A DNA stretch of 62,015 nucleotides from Bradyrhizobium sacchari (lineage in GTDB: Bacteria; Pseudomonadota; Alphaproteobacteria; Rhizobiales; Xanthobacteraceae). The number at the start of each line of letters is the position of its first letter. The first letter of the stretch is position 1. The position numbers and the translations under genes are program-made. Location of the stretch: NCBI RefSeq assembly GCF_002068095.1, contig NZ_LWIG01000013.1, forward strand, positions 310,652 through 372,666. Direction: 5' to 3'. Below are positions 46,738-55,773 of the stretch, in pieces. Under the pieces are notes generated by a model. The model did not search any database. It was not told where the DNA came from and was given only the letters and a program-made list of their open reading frames with translations.

Positions 46738-46992
46738 ATGACGAAATTGATGCAGGCGTTGTTCGTAGCGGCCGTAGTCGCGTTCGGCGGCGCAGCAGCT
46801 TTTGCCCAGGAGAACCGGGGTACACCGGAGCAGCGGGCGGCCTGCACGCCCGACGCCTTTCGCCTCTGCAGTGCCTACATTCCCGACCCTTCGGGAGTCG
46901 AAGCCTGTCTGCGGCTCAGGAAGTCGGATCTGAGCGGAGGGTGTAAAGCGGTCTTCGAGCAGGCATCCACCGGATCAAGCAAGGGCAGATAA
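46738..46992 (+). CDS. small exported cysteine-containing protein
   Basis: The 84-residue product has a signal peptide (MTKLMQALFVAAVVAFGGAAAFAQ) and a mature part with four cysteines (RAACTPDAFRLCSAYIPDPSGVEACLRLRKSDLSGGCKAVF). The spacing suggests two disulfides, a pattern repeated in many small Bradyrhizobium periplasmic proteins. The function is unknown. It is divergent from the lipase operon and shares its regulatory gap. An AGGAT motif lies before the start. Confidence 0.7.
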   Translation: MTKLMQALFVAAVVAFGGAAAFAQENRGTPEQRAACTPDAFRLCSAYIPDPSGVEACLRLRKSDLSGGCKAVFEQASTGSSKGR

Positions 46993-47071
46993 CGCGCGAC
47001 GTTGCGGCGTGATGTGACCGGACGCTGCCTTGAACCACATCCGCACTGCAACAGGATACAGGAGCGATCTT

Positions 47072-47509
47072 ATGAGCACGGTGTATATACCGGCCCTGGC
47101 GGCCTTCGGCGGCTCTGCGATCGGGGCGGTCTCGACCATCGTCAGTGGATGGTTCAGCGGACGCCGAAGGCGTCGCGAGCTTCATCATGCCCGCTCGTTC
47201 TCGAAGCGCGAGCAATTGTACCATAGCTTCATCGAGGAGGCGTCACGGCTCTATGCCTACGCCCTGGTCAATGATCAGGCCGAAATTCCGCAACTGGTCA
47301 GCCTCTATACGCTGGTCGGGCGCATGCGGATCTTGTCGAGCAACGAGGTCGTTCAGGCCGCCGAGAGAGCCGGGCATCTGATCATCGAAACCTATCTCTC
47401 GCCAAATCGCACATTCGTCGATCTCCCCAAATTCATCGAGGAGATGGATCCCTTGCGCGATTTCGGAGAGGCCTGCCGCCGCGAGTTGATGAATATTCCG
47501 GCGCAGTGA
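47072..47509 (+). CDS. membrane-anchored protein of unknown function
   Basis: The start at 47072 follows AGGAG and gives 145 residues. One N-terminal hydrophobic segment (VYIPALAAFGGSAIGAVSTIVSGWF) is followed by a strongly basic stop-transfer GRRRRR and a helical cytoplasmic domain (EQLYHSFIEEASRLYAYALVND). The family is not recognised. Its stop overlaps the possible GTG start of the next tetR gene (GTGA), so the two are probably coupled. Confidence 0.65.
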   Translation: MSTVYIPALAAFGGSAIGAVSTIVSGWFSGRRRRRELHHARSFSKREQLYHSFIEEASRLYAYALVNDQAEIPQLVSLYTLVGRMRILSSNEVVQAAERAGHLIIETYLSPNRTFVDLPKFIEEMDPLRDFGEACRRELMNIPAQ

Positions 47510-48162
47510 GAGACGGTATGCGCAGGCTGATTGAAGATCGAACGAGCAGCGCCCGCCGCAGGATCGTGCAGGCCGCCATCCATCTCTATGGCGAGATGGG
47601 ACACAACAAGACCACCGTTGCCGACATCGCGCGGAGTCTGTCGATGTCTTCGGCAAGCGTCTATCGATTCTTTCCGTCAAGGCGAGCGATCGAGGAGGCC
47701 GTGGTGGACGAGGTGCTCGAGGAGGCGGCCAGTGCGGCGGCTGAAGCGGCCCGCGGCAGCGGGCCAGCGCTACGGCGCTTGGCCGCAATCCTGAAGGCCA
47801 TCGCCGACTGCAATGAAGCTCGACCGGCGAAGCATCGACGATTGCAAGACCTGATAGCTCTGGCCGTCCGTCAGAACTGGACGGTCGTCCTCGCCTACGA
47901 CGACAGGATCCGAGGGCTGGTGCGACCGATCATCGGTAATGGGCAAGCACGCGGCGAACTTCAGGACGGCAGCCCGATGGCGCTGACATGCTGCCTGCTG
48001 GAGGCCATGGATGCCCATCTCAACCCGTCCCGAGTCGGCGCTGCGACGTTGCGGCCAAGCTTCGACGAGATGTTGAGATTTTGTACGGGCGCTTTGCGTT
48101 GCAAGCCATCGCTGCAGCCGGCCGAAATAACAGCTCACGTGCAGCTCAAGGCCGCGGGCTAA
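47506..48162 (+). CDS. TetR family transcriptional regulator
   Basis: The product has 218 residues from GTG 47506, or 214 from ATG 47518. The N-terminal helix-turn-helix is clear: RRRIVQAAIHLYGEMGHNKTTVADIARSLSMSSASVYRFFPSR. The ligand-binding half is helical and unassigned. It is convergent with the second tetR gene, which ends 39 bases beyond it. Confidence 0.88.
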   Translation: MRDGMRRLIEDRTSSARRRIVQAAIHLYGEMGHNKTTVADIARSLSMSSASVYRFFPSRRAIEEAVVDEVLEEAASAAAEAARGSGPALRRLAAILKAIADCNEARPAKHRRLQDLIALAVRQNWTVVLAYDDRIRGLVRPIIGNGQARGELQDGSPMALTCCLLEAMDAHLNPSRVGAATLRPSFDEMLRFCTGALRCKPSLQPAEITAHVQLKAAG

Positions 48163-48201
48163 GCCTCCACGCCAACCATCTGACGAAAGAAGGCTGCAAT
48201 G

Positions 48202-48855
48202 CTAGTACGACCAGTCCGTCTCGCAGGCTGCCAGGAAAAAGCCGACGCGCTCGCGTACGAAGCCGGGAAGCTCCTTCTTCAGGTCTTTCGACGTCTCGCC
48301 GACGAGTGACCGAAACAGCATCGGTAGCAAAATAAGATCGAGAAAGATCTGCGCGGTAGCGCGGCTTCGTTTGGCGCTGAAAGGGCCCTTCGGGGTGCGA
48401 GCGAGCTTCTGCGTGGCGTCGTCCAGCAGCTGGGATACTGCGGCCAGGGAGCGATCGCGCGCAGCGTCGTGAACGTTGCGGCTCAGTTCGGGGAACCGCT
48501 GCGATTCCGCGATCGTCGCACGCACCATGCCGAGCGATTCCTCGACCACTCTCTCGACGATGGCTGTCCCGAGGCTCATCAACTTGTCCTCTATGGTCCG
48601 GCCCTCGGGCGAGAAGCCGTCGAAGTCCGTCAAGCCGTCGATGGTGCGGGCTACCACCGCCGCGAACAGCGCTTCCTTGCCGGGAAAATGGGCGTAGATC
48701 GTCGGCTTGCTCGCAGGAGCAAGCTCGGAAATGTCGTCGATGCTGGCGCTGCGATAGCCCTTCTCGAGAAACAGCTGCTGGGCCGCGTCGAGAATGCGCG
48801 CCTGGGCGTCGCCGGCAAGATCCTTGGGCGGCCTGCCTCGCTTCGTCTTCTTCAT
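48202..48855 (-). CDS. TetR family transcriptional regulator divergent from the RND operon
   Basis: The start at 48855 is seven bases after GGAGG and yields 217 residues. The helix-turn-helix is ARILDAAQQLFLEKGYRSASIDDISELAPASKPTIYAHFPGKEALF, preceded by a basic arm (KKTKRGRPPK). The C-terminal half resembles AefR/AcrR-type ligand domains. It is divergent from the kinase-like/RND operon, the usual position for a local repressor. The palindrome at 48938-48948 lies in the shared gap. Confidence 0.9.
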   Translation of the reverse strand: MKKTKRGRPPKDLAGDAQARILDAAQQLFLEKGYRSASIDDISELAPASKPTIYAHFPGKEALFAAVVARTIDGLTDFDGFSPEGRTIEDKLMSLGTAIVERVVEESLGMVRATIAESQRFPELSRNVHDAARDRSLAAVSQLLDDATQKLARTPKGPFSAKRSRATAQIFLDLILLPMLFRSLVGETSKDLKKELPGFVRERVGFFLAACETDWSY

Positions 48856-48937
48856 TCTTGAACCTCCGAAATCACGAGTCTGTGCGCGTCGCTTTCCCAC
48901 TTGACATGGCTCGCGAAGAAAGGCAACAAAAAGAAAA

Positions 48938-48948
48938 TATACGGTATA
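48938..48948. promoter_or_regulatory. palindromic operator candidate between tetR and the RND operon
   Basis: TATAC-G-GTATA is a perfect 5-1-5 palindrome, 83 bases before the tetR start. It overlaps a possible plus-strand -10 (TATAGT at 48945-48950) for the efflux operon. A near copy lies at the lipase operon promoter (46603-46613). Confidence 0.55.
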
Positions 48949-49064
48949 GTTTATTATTTCGTCGGGTCTGCGCTTTTGCAAGCTTGGCGAGCGCCCCCGA
49001 ACGATCGGGGTCGCAAAGGTGAAGCGTTCGACCCCGATCGTCCGAGCCAGATGAGGAGAATGTC

Positions 49065-49934
49065 GTGACTGTTTTGAGCCCAGCCCGGTCCGGCTTGCAG
49101 GACGGCGCGCTGCTGCGCGAGCTGCATCATAGGGTCACCAACGGAGTTGCCTTCGCCATCGACCTGGTCTCCGCCGCCGCCATCCGCGTCCAAGGAACGG
49201 AAGCCAAGTGCGCGCTGAGCGATGTCGTCGAGCTGCTGCATGGCTACGCCGATGTACATCGTGCGTTGGCCATGCCTGCCGGTGACACGCTGATCCACGC
49301 CGCGGCCTACATTCGCAAACTGGGCTGTGGCATGCGCCGGGCACTCCTGGACCGGATGAACATTCAGCTGGCATTCGCGACCCAGTCGCTCGCGCTTGAG
49401 CCGGAGCGCTGCTGGCATCTGGGGCTGATCGTCCATGAGCTCGTGATGCACGCGGCAAGGCACGCTTGTTTCGACGCACGGGCCGGGCAGATCAGGATCA
49501 AGCTGACGCGTACCGGTGCGCTGGTGAACTGCGTGATTCTGGACAACGGCTCGCGTCCCGCGCGAGAGACTTCCGACCGCGACCTGCGAATTGCCAGTGA
49601 TATCGCGCGGGCGCTCGGGGGCCGGATTGAGCAGGGTTTTGGCGCCGAATTCACTTCGATCGTCCTCTCGTTCCTGCTGACCGAACGCGAACGCGGCGCA
49701 AACTGGTCAATCGCAGCGCGCCGGATGAGAGCGCCGCGCCGCACGCGCGCCACCGCTCCGGACGAAACAGTGCTCACGGCAAGCGCAGCGACCGATCAAC
49801 ACGGGCCCACCGTTGAGACCGATTCCTTTGCGGGGCTCCTGCGTCAGCAGGAAAGCGGATTGTTCGTCCCCTGCCAATCCGCCGATGCGCTTGGCGGGCT
49901 GTTGTCGCCTTCACACCGTACGGACGCCTCATGA
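49065..49934 (+). CDS. degenerate HisKA_2/HWE-type histidine kinase-like protein
   Basis: The 289-residue protein starts at GTG 49065, six bases after AGGAG. The phosphoacceptor motif LLRELHHRVTNGVAFAIDLVS is well kept. In the ATPase domain, the family's ELxTNA N box reads HELVMHAARHA, so both expected Asn are His. DNG is kept (ILDNGSRP), but the glycine-rich G2 loop before the last helix is missing (SDRDLRIASDIARALGG). The last 75 residues match nothing known to me. ATP binding may be lost. It has no transmembrane or sensor domain. Its stop overlaps the next gene by ATGA, tying it to the RND pump. Confidence 0.7.
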   Translation: MTVLSPARSGLQDGALLRELHHRVTNGVAFAIDLVSAAAIRVQGTEAKCALSDVVELLHGYADVHRALAMPAGDTLIHAAAYIRKLGCGMRRALLDRMNIQLAFATQSLALEPERCWHLGLIVHELVMHAARHACFDARAGQIRIKLTRTGALVNCVILDNGSRPARETSDRDLRIASDIARALGGRIEQGFGAEFTSIVLSFLLTERERGANWSIAARRMRAPRRTRATAPDETVLTASAATDQHGPTVETDSFAGLLRQQESGLFVPCQSADALGGLLSPSHRTDAS

Positions 49935-51052
49935 TAAACCGATCTCCCAATCCGATCTGTCTTCTTCGAACCCTACATGCAGCGAAGTGCGTTGCAGCGG
50001 CCTTGCTTGTCAGCACTACGCTGACCGGTTGCAACGATCACGCGGCGCAGACGACCACACGGGCAACGCTCGTCCGGACCACGATCGTGCAGCCCCGCGA
50101 CCGGCAAGCCTCCCTCACGTTGACGGGAGAGGTCCAGGCACGCTTCCGTGCCGATCTTTCGTTCCGCGTCAGCGGACGGGTGATCGCTCGCACCGTGGAC
50201 GTTGGTGCTCGCGTCAACAAGGGCGACGTCCTCGCCCGGCTCGATCCGGCCGAGCAGGCGGCCGATGTCGATGCGGCGACAGCGGCAGTGGCATCCGCCG
50301 AAGCCCAGCTGCGCGTGGCGAAGGCAACGTTCGAGCGGCAAAAAGCGCTGATCGCAAGCGGCTTCACCACCCGGACCGTTTACGACCAGGCCCAGGAAGG
50401 TTTACGAACCGCGGAGGGCGTGCTGGAAGCGGCCAAGGCGCAGCTTGGCACTTCGCGGGATGCGCTTGGCTATACCGTCCTGCGCGCTGAAGCCGACGGT
50501 GTCATTACCGCACGAAATCTCGAGGTCGGCCAGGTCGTTCCGGCTGCGCAACCCGTGTTCTCGCTCGCGCAGGACGGGACGCGGGATGCCGTCTTCGAGG
50601 TCTATGAATCCGTCTTCCTTGGGCAGACCGACAGCCGCCGCGTGACGCTGGCGCTGGTCTCCGATCCCAGCGTGGCAGCAGCGGGTGAGGTCAGAGAGAT
50701 TTCACCTGTTATCGACGCGAAGAGCTCCACGATCCGCGTCAAGGTGTCCATCGAGAACCCGCCGGCCGCCATGACGCTGGGCAGCGCCGTTGCAGGAACG
50801 GTCAAGGCGAAGCCTCAGAAGGAGATCACCTTGCCCTGGAGCGCGCTGACGGCGGAGGGCAGGAAGCCTGCCGTCTGGACCATCGACCCGAAAACGCAGA
50901 CAGCGTCGCTGAAGCCGGTCACGGTAGGCGCCTATGAAGCCAGTCAGGTGCTGATCAAGGCAGGGCTCGAGCCCGGCGAGCGCGTCGTCATCGACGGCGG
51001 CAAGCTGCTGAGCGTCGGCCAATCGGTCACTGAGGAGGGAGGCCAGTCATGA
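49931..51052 (+). CDS. RND efflux periplasmic adaptor, lipoprotein (first copy)
   Basis: The 373-residue protein has a lipoprotein signal ending in LTGC. It has the adaptor layout: barrel-sandwich hybrid (FRVSGRVIARTVDVGARVNKGDVLARLDP), an alpha hairpin (AQLRVAKATFERQKALIASGF), the return lipoyl half (LRAEADGVITARNLEVGQVV) and beta-barrel/membrane-proximal domains. It links the inner-membrane pump to an outer-membrane channel. It overlaps the kinase-like gene and the next adaptor gene by four bases each. Confidence 0.92.
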   Translation: MINRSPNPICLLRTLHAAKCVAAALLVSTTLTGCNDHAAQTTTRATLVRTTIVQPRDRQASLTLTGEVQARFRADLSFRVSGRVIARTVDVGARVNKGDVLARLDPAEQAADVDAATAAVASAEAQLRVAKATFERQKALIASGFTTRTVYDQAQEGLRTAEGVLEAAKAQLGTSRDALGYTVLRAEADGVITARNLEVGQVVPAAQPVFSLAQDGTRDAVFEVYESVFLGQTDSRRVTLALVSDPSVAAAGEVREISPVIDAKSSTIRVKVSIENPPAAMTLGSAVAGTVKAKPQKEITLPWSALTAEGRKPAVWTIDPKTQTASLKPVTVGAYEASQVLIKAGLEPGERVVIDGGKLLSVGQSVTEEGGQS

Positions 51053-52125
51053 AGCGACAGGTCATGATGATCGCTGGCACGCTCGCGGCAGCCTCGTTGC
51101 TTACCGGCTGTCAGCAAGAGACGAACGCCCCGGAGCCGGTGCGCCCCGTGCTCTCAATGGTGGCCAAGCCGAACAGCGGTGACAGCACGGTTGCCGTCGG
51201 CGTCGTCGAGCCGCGCTACAAGACCAACCTTGGCTTTCGCGTACTCGGACGGCTGACTTCGCGCCCGGTCTACGTTGGCGACATCGTCAGCGAAGGACAA
51301 ATCATCGGGACGATTGATCCCACCGCACTCGATCTCGCCGTTCGCGCGGCCAAAGCTCAGCTTGCGAAGGCCGAGGCGCAGCTTGCGACGGCCAAGGCCA
51401 CGGAGGAGCGGCAACGCACGCTCATCACCAGCGATGCGACCACCAGGCAGACGCTGGACAATGCGGAGCAGGCTCGCGCCGGCGCCGAAGCAAGCGTCGC
51501 GCAGGAGCATGCGAACCTGACCAAAGCGATCGAGCAACTCGGTTATGCCCAGATCAAGGCCGACTTCGGCGGCGTCGTCACCGCCGTCGACGCGGAGGTC
51601 GGCCAGGTGGTTTCGCCCGGTCAAACCGTAGTGACGGTCGCACGGCCGGACATTCGCGAGGCTGTCGTCGATATCGGGGAAGACCTGCCTGTGCCGCTCG
51701 AAGTCGGTCTCCCGTTCACCGTCAGCCTGCAGCTCCTCCCCACCGTCCAGGTCGAGGGCAGGATTCGCGAAATCGCGCCGCAAGCCGATCCGGTAACACG
51801 GCTGCGACGTATCCGTATTGCGCTCGAAAACCCGCCCGAAAGTTTCCGTCTCGGCGCGACGGTGATGGCAAAGCTCGGCAAGGACCACAGCAAGGACTTG
51901 CGCCTGCCGGCATCAGCTGTGCTCGCCAAGGACGGCGCCGATTTCGTCTGGGTGGTCGATCAGTCCGCCGGCACCGTCTCTCTGCAGAAGATCGATGGCG
52001 TCGCCGAACAGGCGGGCATCCGCGTCACCGGCGGGCTTGCTGCAGGCACCCGCGTCGTCACCGCCGGAATTCACAGCCTCAAGCCGGGACAGCACGTCCG
52101 TTTCGAACAGGATCAAGAGCCATGA
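51049..52125 (+). CDS. RND efflux periplasmic adaptor, lipoprotein (second copy)
   Basis: The 358-residue second adaptor has its own LTGC lipobox and the same domain order (FRVLGRLTSRPVYVGDIVSEGQIIGTIDP, hairpin around KAEAQLATAKATEERQRTLI, YAQIKADFGGVVTAVDAEVGQVV). It is only partly similar to the first copy, so it is not a recent duplication. Two adaptors with one pump suggest a mixed adaptor ring, as in some HAE1-type systems. ATGA overlap joins it to the pump gene. Confidence 0.92.
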   Translation: MKRQVMMIAGTLAAASLLTGCQQETNAPEPVRPVLSMVAKPNSGDSTVAVGVVEPRYKTNLGFRVLGRLTSRPVYVGDIVSEGQIIGTIDPTALDLAVRAAKAQLAKAEAQLATAKATEERQRTLITSDATTRQTLDNAEQARAGAEASVAQEHANLTKAIEQLGYAQIKADFGGVVTAVDAEVGQVVSPGQTVVTVARPDIREAVVDIGEDLPVPLEVGLPFTVSLQLLPTVQVEGRIREIAPQADPVTRLRRIRIALENPPESFRLGATVMAKLGKDHSKDLRLPASAVLAKDGADFVWVVDQSAGTVSLQKIDGVAEQAGIRVTGGLAAGTRVVTAGIHSLKPGQHVRFEQDQEP

Positions 52126-55100
52126 AGTCGTTCAACCTCTCCGACTGGGCGCTCGGCCATCGCTCGCTCGTCTGGTATTTCATGATCGCCTTCATGGCGG
52201 CCGGCCTGTTTGCCTATCTCCAGCTGGGACGACAGGAAGATCCTGACTTCACCATCAAGACCATGGTGATCCAGGCGCAGTGGCCGGGCGCCTCGCCCGA
52301 GGAGATGACGCGGCAGGTCACCGACCGGATCGAGAAGAAGCTGGAGGAGCTGGAATCGCTCGACTACACCAAGAGCGTGACGGTCGCCGGTCAGACCACC
52401 GTCTTCGTCTACCTGCGCGATTCGACCAAGGCGGCCGACGTCAAGCCGACCTGGGTGCGCGTCCGCAACATGATCGCAGACATCAGGGGCGATTTTCCAC
52501 AAGGCGTGATCGGGCCTGGTTTCAACGATCGCTTCGGCGATGTCTTCGGCAATGTCTATGCCTTCACCAGCGACGGCTTGAGCCAGCGACAGCTCCGCGA
52601 CCAGATCGAGGATATAAGGGCCAAGGTGCTGACGGTGCCCGATGTCGGCAAGGTCGACATTCTCGGCGCACAGGATGAGGTGATTTATCTCGAATTTTCT
52701 ACCCGCAAGATCGCAGCCCTCGGCCTCGATGTCCACGCCATCATGAATTCGCTCCAGGGCCAGAATGCGGTTGCGCCCTCCGGCGTGTTCCAGGAGGGGC
52801 CGGAGCGGACCAGCGTCCGCGTGAATGGCCAGTTCACCTCCGAGGCGAGCTTGAAGGCGGTCAATCTCCGCATCAACGATCGCTTCTTCCCGCTGACCGA
52901 TGTTGCGACCATCACGCGCGGCTATGCCGATCCGCCATCAACTCTGTTCAGATACAACGGTCAGCCTGCCATTGCGCTCGCGATCGGCATGAAGTCCGGT
53001 GCCAACCTGCTCCAGTTCGGCGAGGCGCTGAAGGAGGAGATGACCAGGATCATCGCCGACCTGCCGATCGGCGTCGGCGTGCACCTCGTTGCCGACCAGC
53101 CCGTCGTGGTCGAACATGCCGTTTCGGGCTTCACCGAAGCGTTGTTCGAGGCCGTGATCATCGTGCTCGGCATCAGCTTCCTGAGCCTGGGCTTCCGGGC
53201 GGGGCTCGTGGTCGCCGTCGCTATTCCGCTCGTGCTCGCGATCACCTTCGTCGTGATGGCCTATTGCGGCATCTCGCTGCAACGCATTTCGCTGGGAGCC
53301 CTGATCATCGCGCTTGGCCTCTTGGTCGACGATGCCATGATCGCGGTCGAGATGATGGTGGCGCGGCTCGAGATCGGCGATCCCCTCGAAAAGGCGGCAA
53401 CCCACGTCTATACCTCGACCGCGTTCCCGATGCTGACGGGAACGCTTGTCACCGTGGCCGGCTTCATCCCGATCGGGCTCAACAGCAGCAACGCCGGCGA
53501 GTTCACCTTCACCTTGTTTGTGGTGATCGCGGTATCTCTGATCGTCTCCTGGATCGTCGCCGTTTTGTTCACCCCGCTGCTCGGCGTCACCATCCTGCCG
53601 GCGAAGTTGAAGGGACATCACGAGCAGAAAGGGCGTCTGGCGCAGATGTTCGCGCGCCTGCTCCTGTTCTGCATGCATCATCGCTGGAGCACCGTCGCCG
53701 TGACGGCCGGCGCTTTCCTTCTCGCCCTGTTCGGCTTGCAGTTCGTGCAACAGCAGTTCTTCCCCTCGTCCGACCGTGCCGAGCTCGTGATCGACTGGAA
53801 CCTGCCGCAGAACGCTTCGATCATCGAGACCAATACGCAGATGGCGCGCTTCGAGCGCGAGCAGTTGCAGGGCGATAATTCGGTCGAGCACTGGTCCACC
53901 TATGTCGGCACCGGTGCGCCGCGCTTCGTGCTGTCGTTCGACCTGCAGACCGCCAACACCTGGTTCGGCCAGCAGGTGATTGTGACCAAAGGCGGCATCG
54001 CCGCGCGCGACAGGCTCAAGGCGCAGTTCGAGGACTATTTGAGGAAGACCTTCCCGGGCACCGACACCTACGTCAAGCTGCTCGAGGTCGGCCCTCCCGT
54101 CGGCCGTCCGGTGCAATACCGCCTGAGCGGCCCCGACATCGCCGAGGTCCGCGCCCTCTCGCAGAAGCTTGCAGGCGTCATTCGCAGCAGTCCTGACCTC
54201 GGCAACGTGGTGTTCGATTGGATGGAGCCGGCGCGCGTCGTCAAGGTCGACGTGCTCCAGGACAAGGCGCGCCAGCTCGGCGTGACGTCGGAAGACATCG
54301 CCACCACCCTGAACTCGGTGCTCCAGGGCTCGCCGGTCACGCAAGTCCGCGACAGCATCTATCTGGTCAATGTCACGGGACGTGCGACCGCGCCGGAGCG
54401 CGCCTCGATCGATACGCTGCGCGACCTGCAGATGACCGGGCTCGGCGGCCAGTCGGTGCCGCTCGGGGCTGTTGCCAATCTGCGCTATGAACTCGAACAG
54501 CCTACGATCTGGCGCCGGGCGCGGATTCCGACCATCACGCTGAAGGCCGGTGTCGTCAGCAACGTTCAGCCGAAGACGGTCGTCGACCAGCTCGCGCCGA
54601 GGGTGGCGGAATTTGCAAAGCAGCTGCCCGCGGGCTACGCGATCAAGACCGGCGGATCAGTGGAAGAGAGCGCCAAGAGCCAGGGGCCAATCATCGCGGT
54701 CGTGCCGCTGATGCTGTTCGTCATGGCTACCGTGCTGATGGTACAGCTGCAGAGTTTTTCGCGCCTGTTCCTGGTGTTCGCGGTTGCGCCGCTCGCCCTG
54801 ATCGGCGTCGTCATGGCCATGCTGCCGAGCGGAGCGCCGCTGGGCTTCGTTGCGATCTTGGGCGTGCTCGCGCTCATCGGCATCTTGGTCCGAAACTCGG
54901 TGATTCTCATCGTCCAGATCGAGGATCTGAAGAAGGACGGGGTGCCAGCTTGGGACGCCGTAGTGGAAGCGACCGAGCATCGTATGCGGCCGATACTGCT
55001 GACGGCCGCCGCCGCAAGTCTCGCGCTCATTCCAATCGCGCGCGAGATTTTCTGGGGCCCGATGGCCTACGCCATGATGGGTGGCATCATCGTTGGCACG

Positions 55101-55271
55101 CTCCTGACGCTGCTGTTCCTGCCGGCGCTCTATGTGGCGTGGTTCAGAATCCATCCTGACCGTGCAACTGGATCACCTGCCCGTGAACCCGAAGCTGATG
55201 CGCAGGAAGCGCCTGCCGAACAGACCGCCACTCACCACGCACCTGAGCCTGTGCTCGAGGTCCAGATCTAG
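52122..55271 (+). CDS. RND family efflux pump, inner-membrane subunit
   Basis: The 1049-residue protein has the duplicated RND fold with 12 membrane helices and two large periplasmic loops. The proton-relay acidic pair is present in the fourth helix (LIIALGLLVDDAMIAVEMMVARLE), and the second-half counterpart reads FVAILGVLALIGILVRNSVILIVQIE. The length and motifs fit multidrug HAE1-type pumps more than heavy-metal pumps. Substrates are unknown. No outer-membrane TolC-like gene is in the operon, so a shared channel must be used. Confidence 0.95.
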   Translation: MKSFNLSDWALGHRSLVWYFMIAFMAAGLFAYLQLGRQEDPDFTIKTMVIQAQWPGASPEEMTRQVTDRIEKKLEELESLDYTKSVTVAGQTTVFVYLRDSTKAADVKPTWVRVRNMIADIRGDFPQGVIGPGFNDRFGDVFGNVYAFTSDGLSQRQLRDQIEDIRAKVLTVPDVGKVDILGAQDEVIYLEFSTRKIAALGLDVHAIMNSLQGQNAVAPSGVFQEGPERTSVRVNGQFTSEASLKAVNLRINDRFFPLTDVATITRGYADPPSTLFRYNGQPAIALAIGMKSGANLLQFGEALKEEMTRIIADLPIGVGVHLVADQPVVVEHAVSGFTEALFEAVIIVLGISFLSLGFRAGLVVAVAIPLVLAITFVVMAYCGISLQRISLGALIIALGLLVDDAMIAVEMMVARLEIGDPLEKAATHVYTSTAFPMLTGTLVTVAGFIPIGLNSSNAGEFTFTLFVVIAVSLIVSWIVAVLFTPLLGVTILPAKLKGHHEQKGRLAQMFARLLLFCMHHRWSTVAVTAGAFLLALFGLQFVQQQFFPSSDRAELVIDWNLPQNASIIETNTQMARFEREQLQGDNSVEHWSTYVGTGAPRFVLSFDLQTANTWFGQQVIVTKGGIAARDRLKAQFEDYLRKTFPGTDTYVKLLEVGPPVGRPVQYRLSGPDIAEVRALSQKLAGVIRSSPDLGNVVFDWMEPARVVKVDVLQDKARQLGVTSEDIATTLNSVLQGSPVTQVRDSIYLVNVTGRATAPERASIDTLRDLQMTGLGGQSVPLGAVANLRYELEQPTIWRRARIPTITLKAGVVSNVQPKTVVDQLAPRVAEFAKQLPAGYAIKTGGSVEESAKSQGPIIAVVPLMLFVMATVLMVQLQSFSRLFLVFAVAPLALIGVVMAMLPSGAPLGFVAILGVLALIGILVRNSVILIVQIEDLKKDGVPAWDAVVEATEHRMRPILLTAAAASLALIPIAREIFWGPMAYAMMGGIIVGTLLTLLFLPALYVAWFRIHPDRATGSPAREPEADAQEAPAEQTATHHAPEPVLEVQI

Positions 55272-55284
55272 AACGGAGACGACG

Positions 55285-55773
55285 ATGCTTTCGAAGACGC
55301 TATCAACCTTTGCCGTCGCTGTGACTGTCGCAGCGAGTCCGCTCGTCCCCACTGCTGCGTTGGCGCAATTTCCGCCGCCACCGATGGCACCGCCCGGGCC
55401 GCCTCCGATGGCACCCGCGACTCCGCCAACCTTTGCAGGTCCCCCTCAGCCCGGCCCTGTCGCTGGCCCGGGGCCTCGGCTCGGTCCGGCGGCTGGGCCG
55501 CGCGCTGATCTCGCCGCGCGAGGTGTCGGCGGCGGGCCGACCATCGTGAACGCATCGCGGACGACGGCAGTCAACATCGGCGGTGCCGGCGCCTATCGCT
55601 ATGGTGGAGCGCACGGATATGGATATGGCGCGCGTGCGGCATCATATGCCGGCGCATACGCGGCCGGCGCTTACGCCGGATACGCCTATGGCGGCGCGCG
55701 CTCCAGCTACTACTCGAGTAGTGACTGCCATTATGCCTATAGAGGACATCGCAGGTATCTCGTCTGCGACTAG
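55285..55773 (+). CDS. exported proline/glycine/tyrosine-rich protein
   Basis: The start at 55285 follows GGAG and gives 162 residues. A signal peptide (MLSKTLSTFAVAVTVAASPLVP) leads into a Pro-rich segment (FPPPPMAPPGPPPMAPATPP). A Gly/Ala/Tyr-rich segment with repeated GYGYGARAAS-like runs follows, and the end is a short Cys-containing stretch (DCHYAYRGHRRYLVCD). The composition suggests a disordered envelope or surface protein. It lies 13 bases after the RND gene, so it is likely co-transcribed, which is unexpected for an efflux operon. Confidence 0.7.
   Translation: MLSKTLSTFAVAVTVAASPLVPTAALAQFPPPPMAPPGPPPMAPATPPTFAGPPQPGPVAGPGPRLGPAAGPRADLAARGVGGGPTIVNASRTTAVNIGGAGAYRYGGAHGYGYGARAASYAGAYAAGAYAGYAYGGARSSYYSSSDCHYAYRGHRRYLVCD

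Noticed and set aside
48901..48929. TTGACA at 48901 as the -35 of a plus-strand promoter
   Set aside because: Seventeen bases downstream there is no acceptable -10; the TATAGT at 48945 is too far from it.
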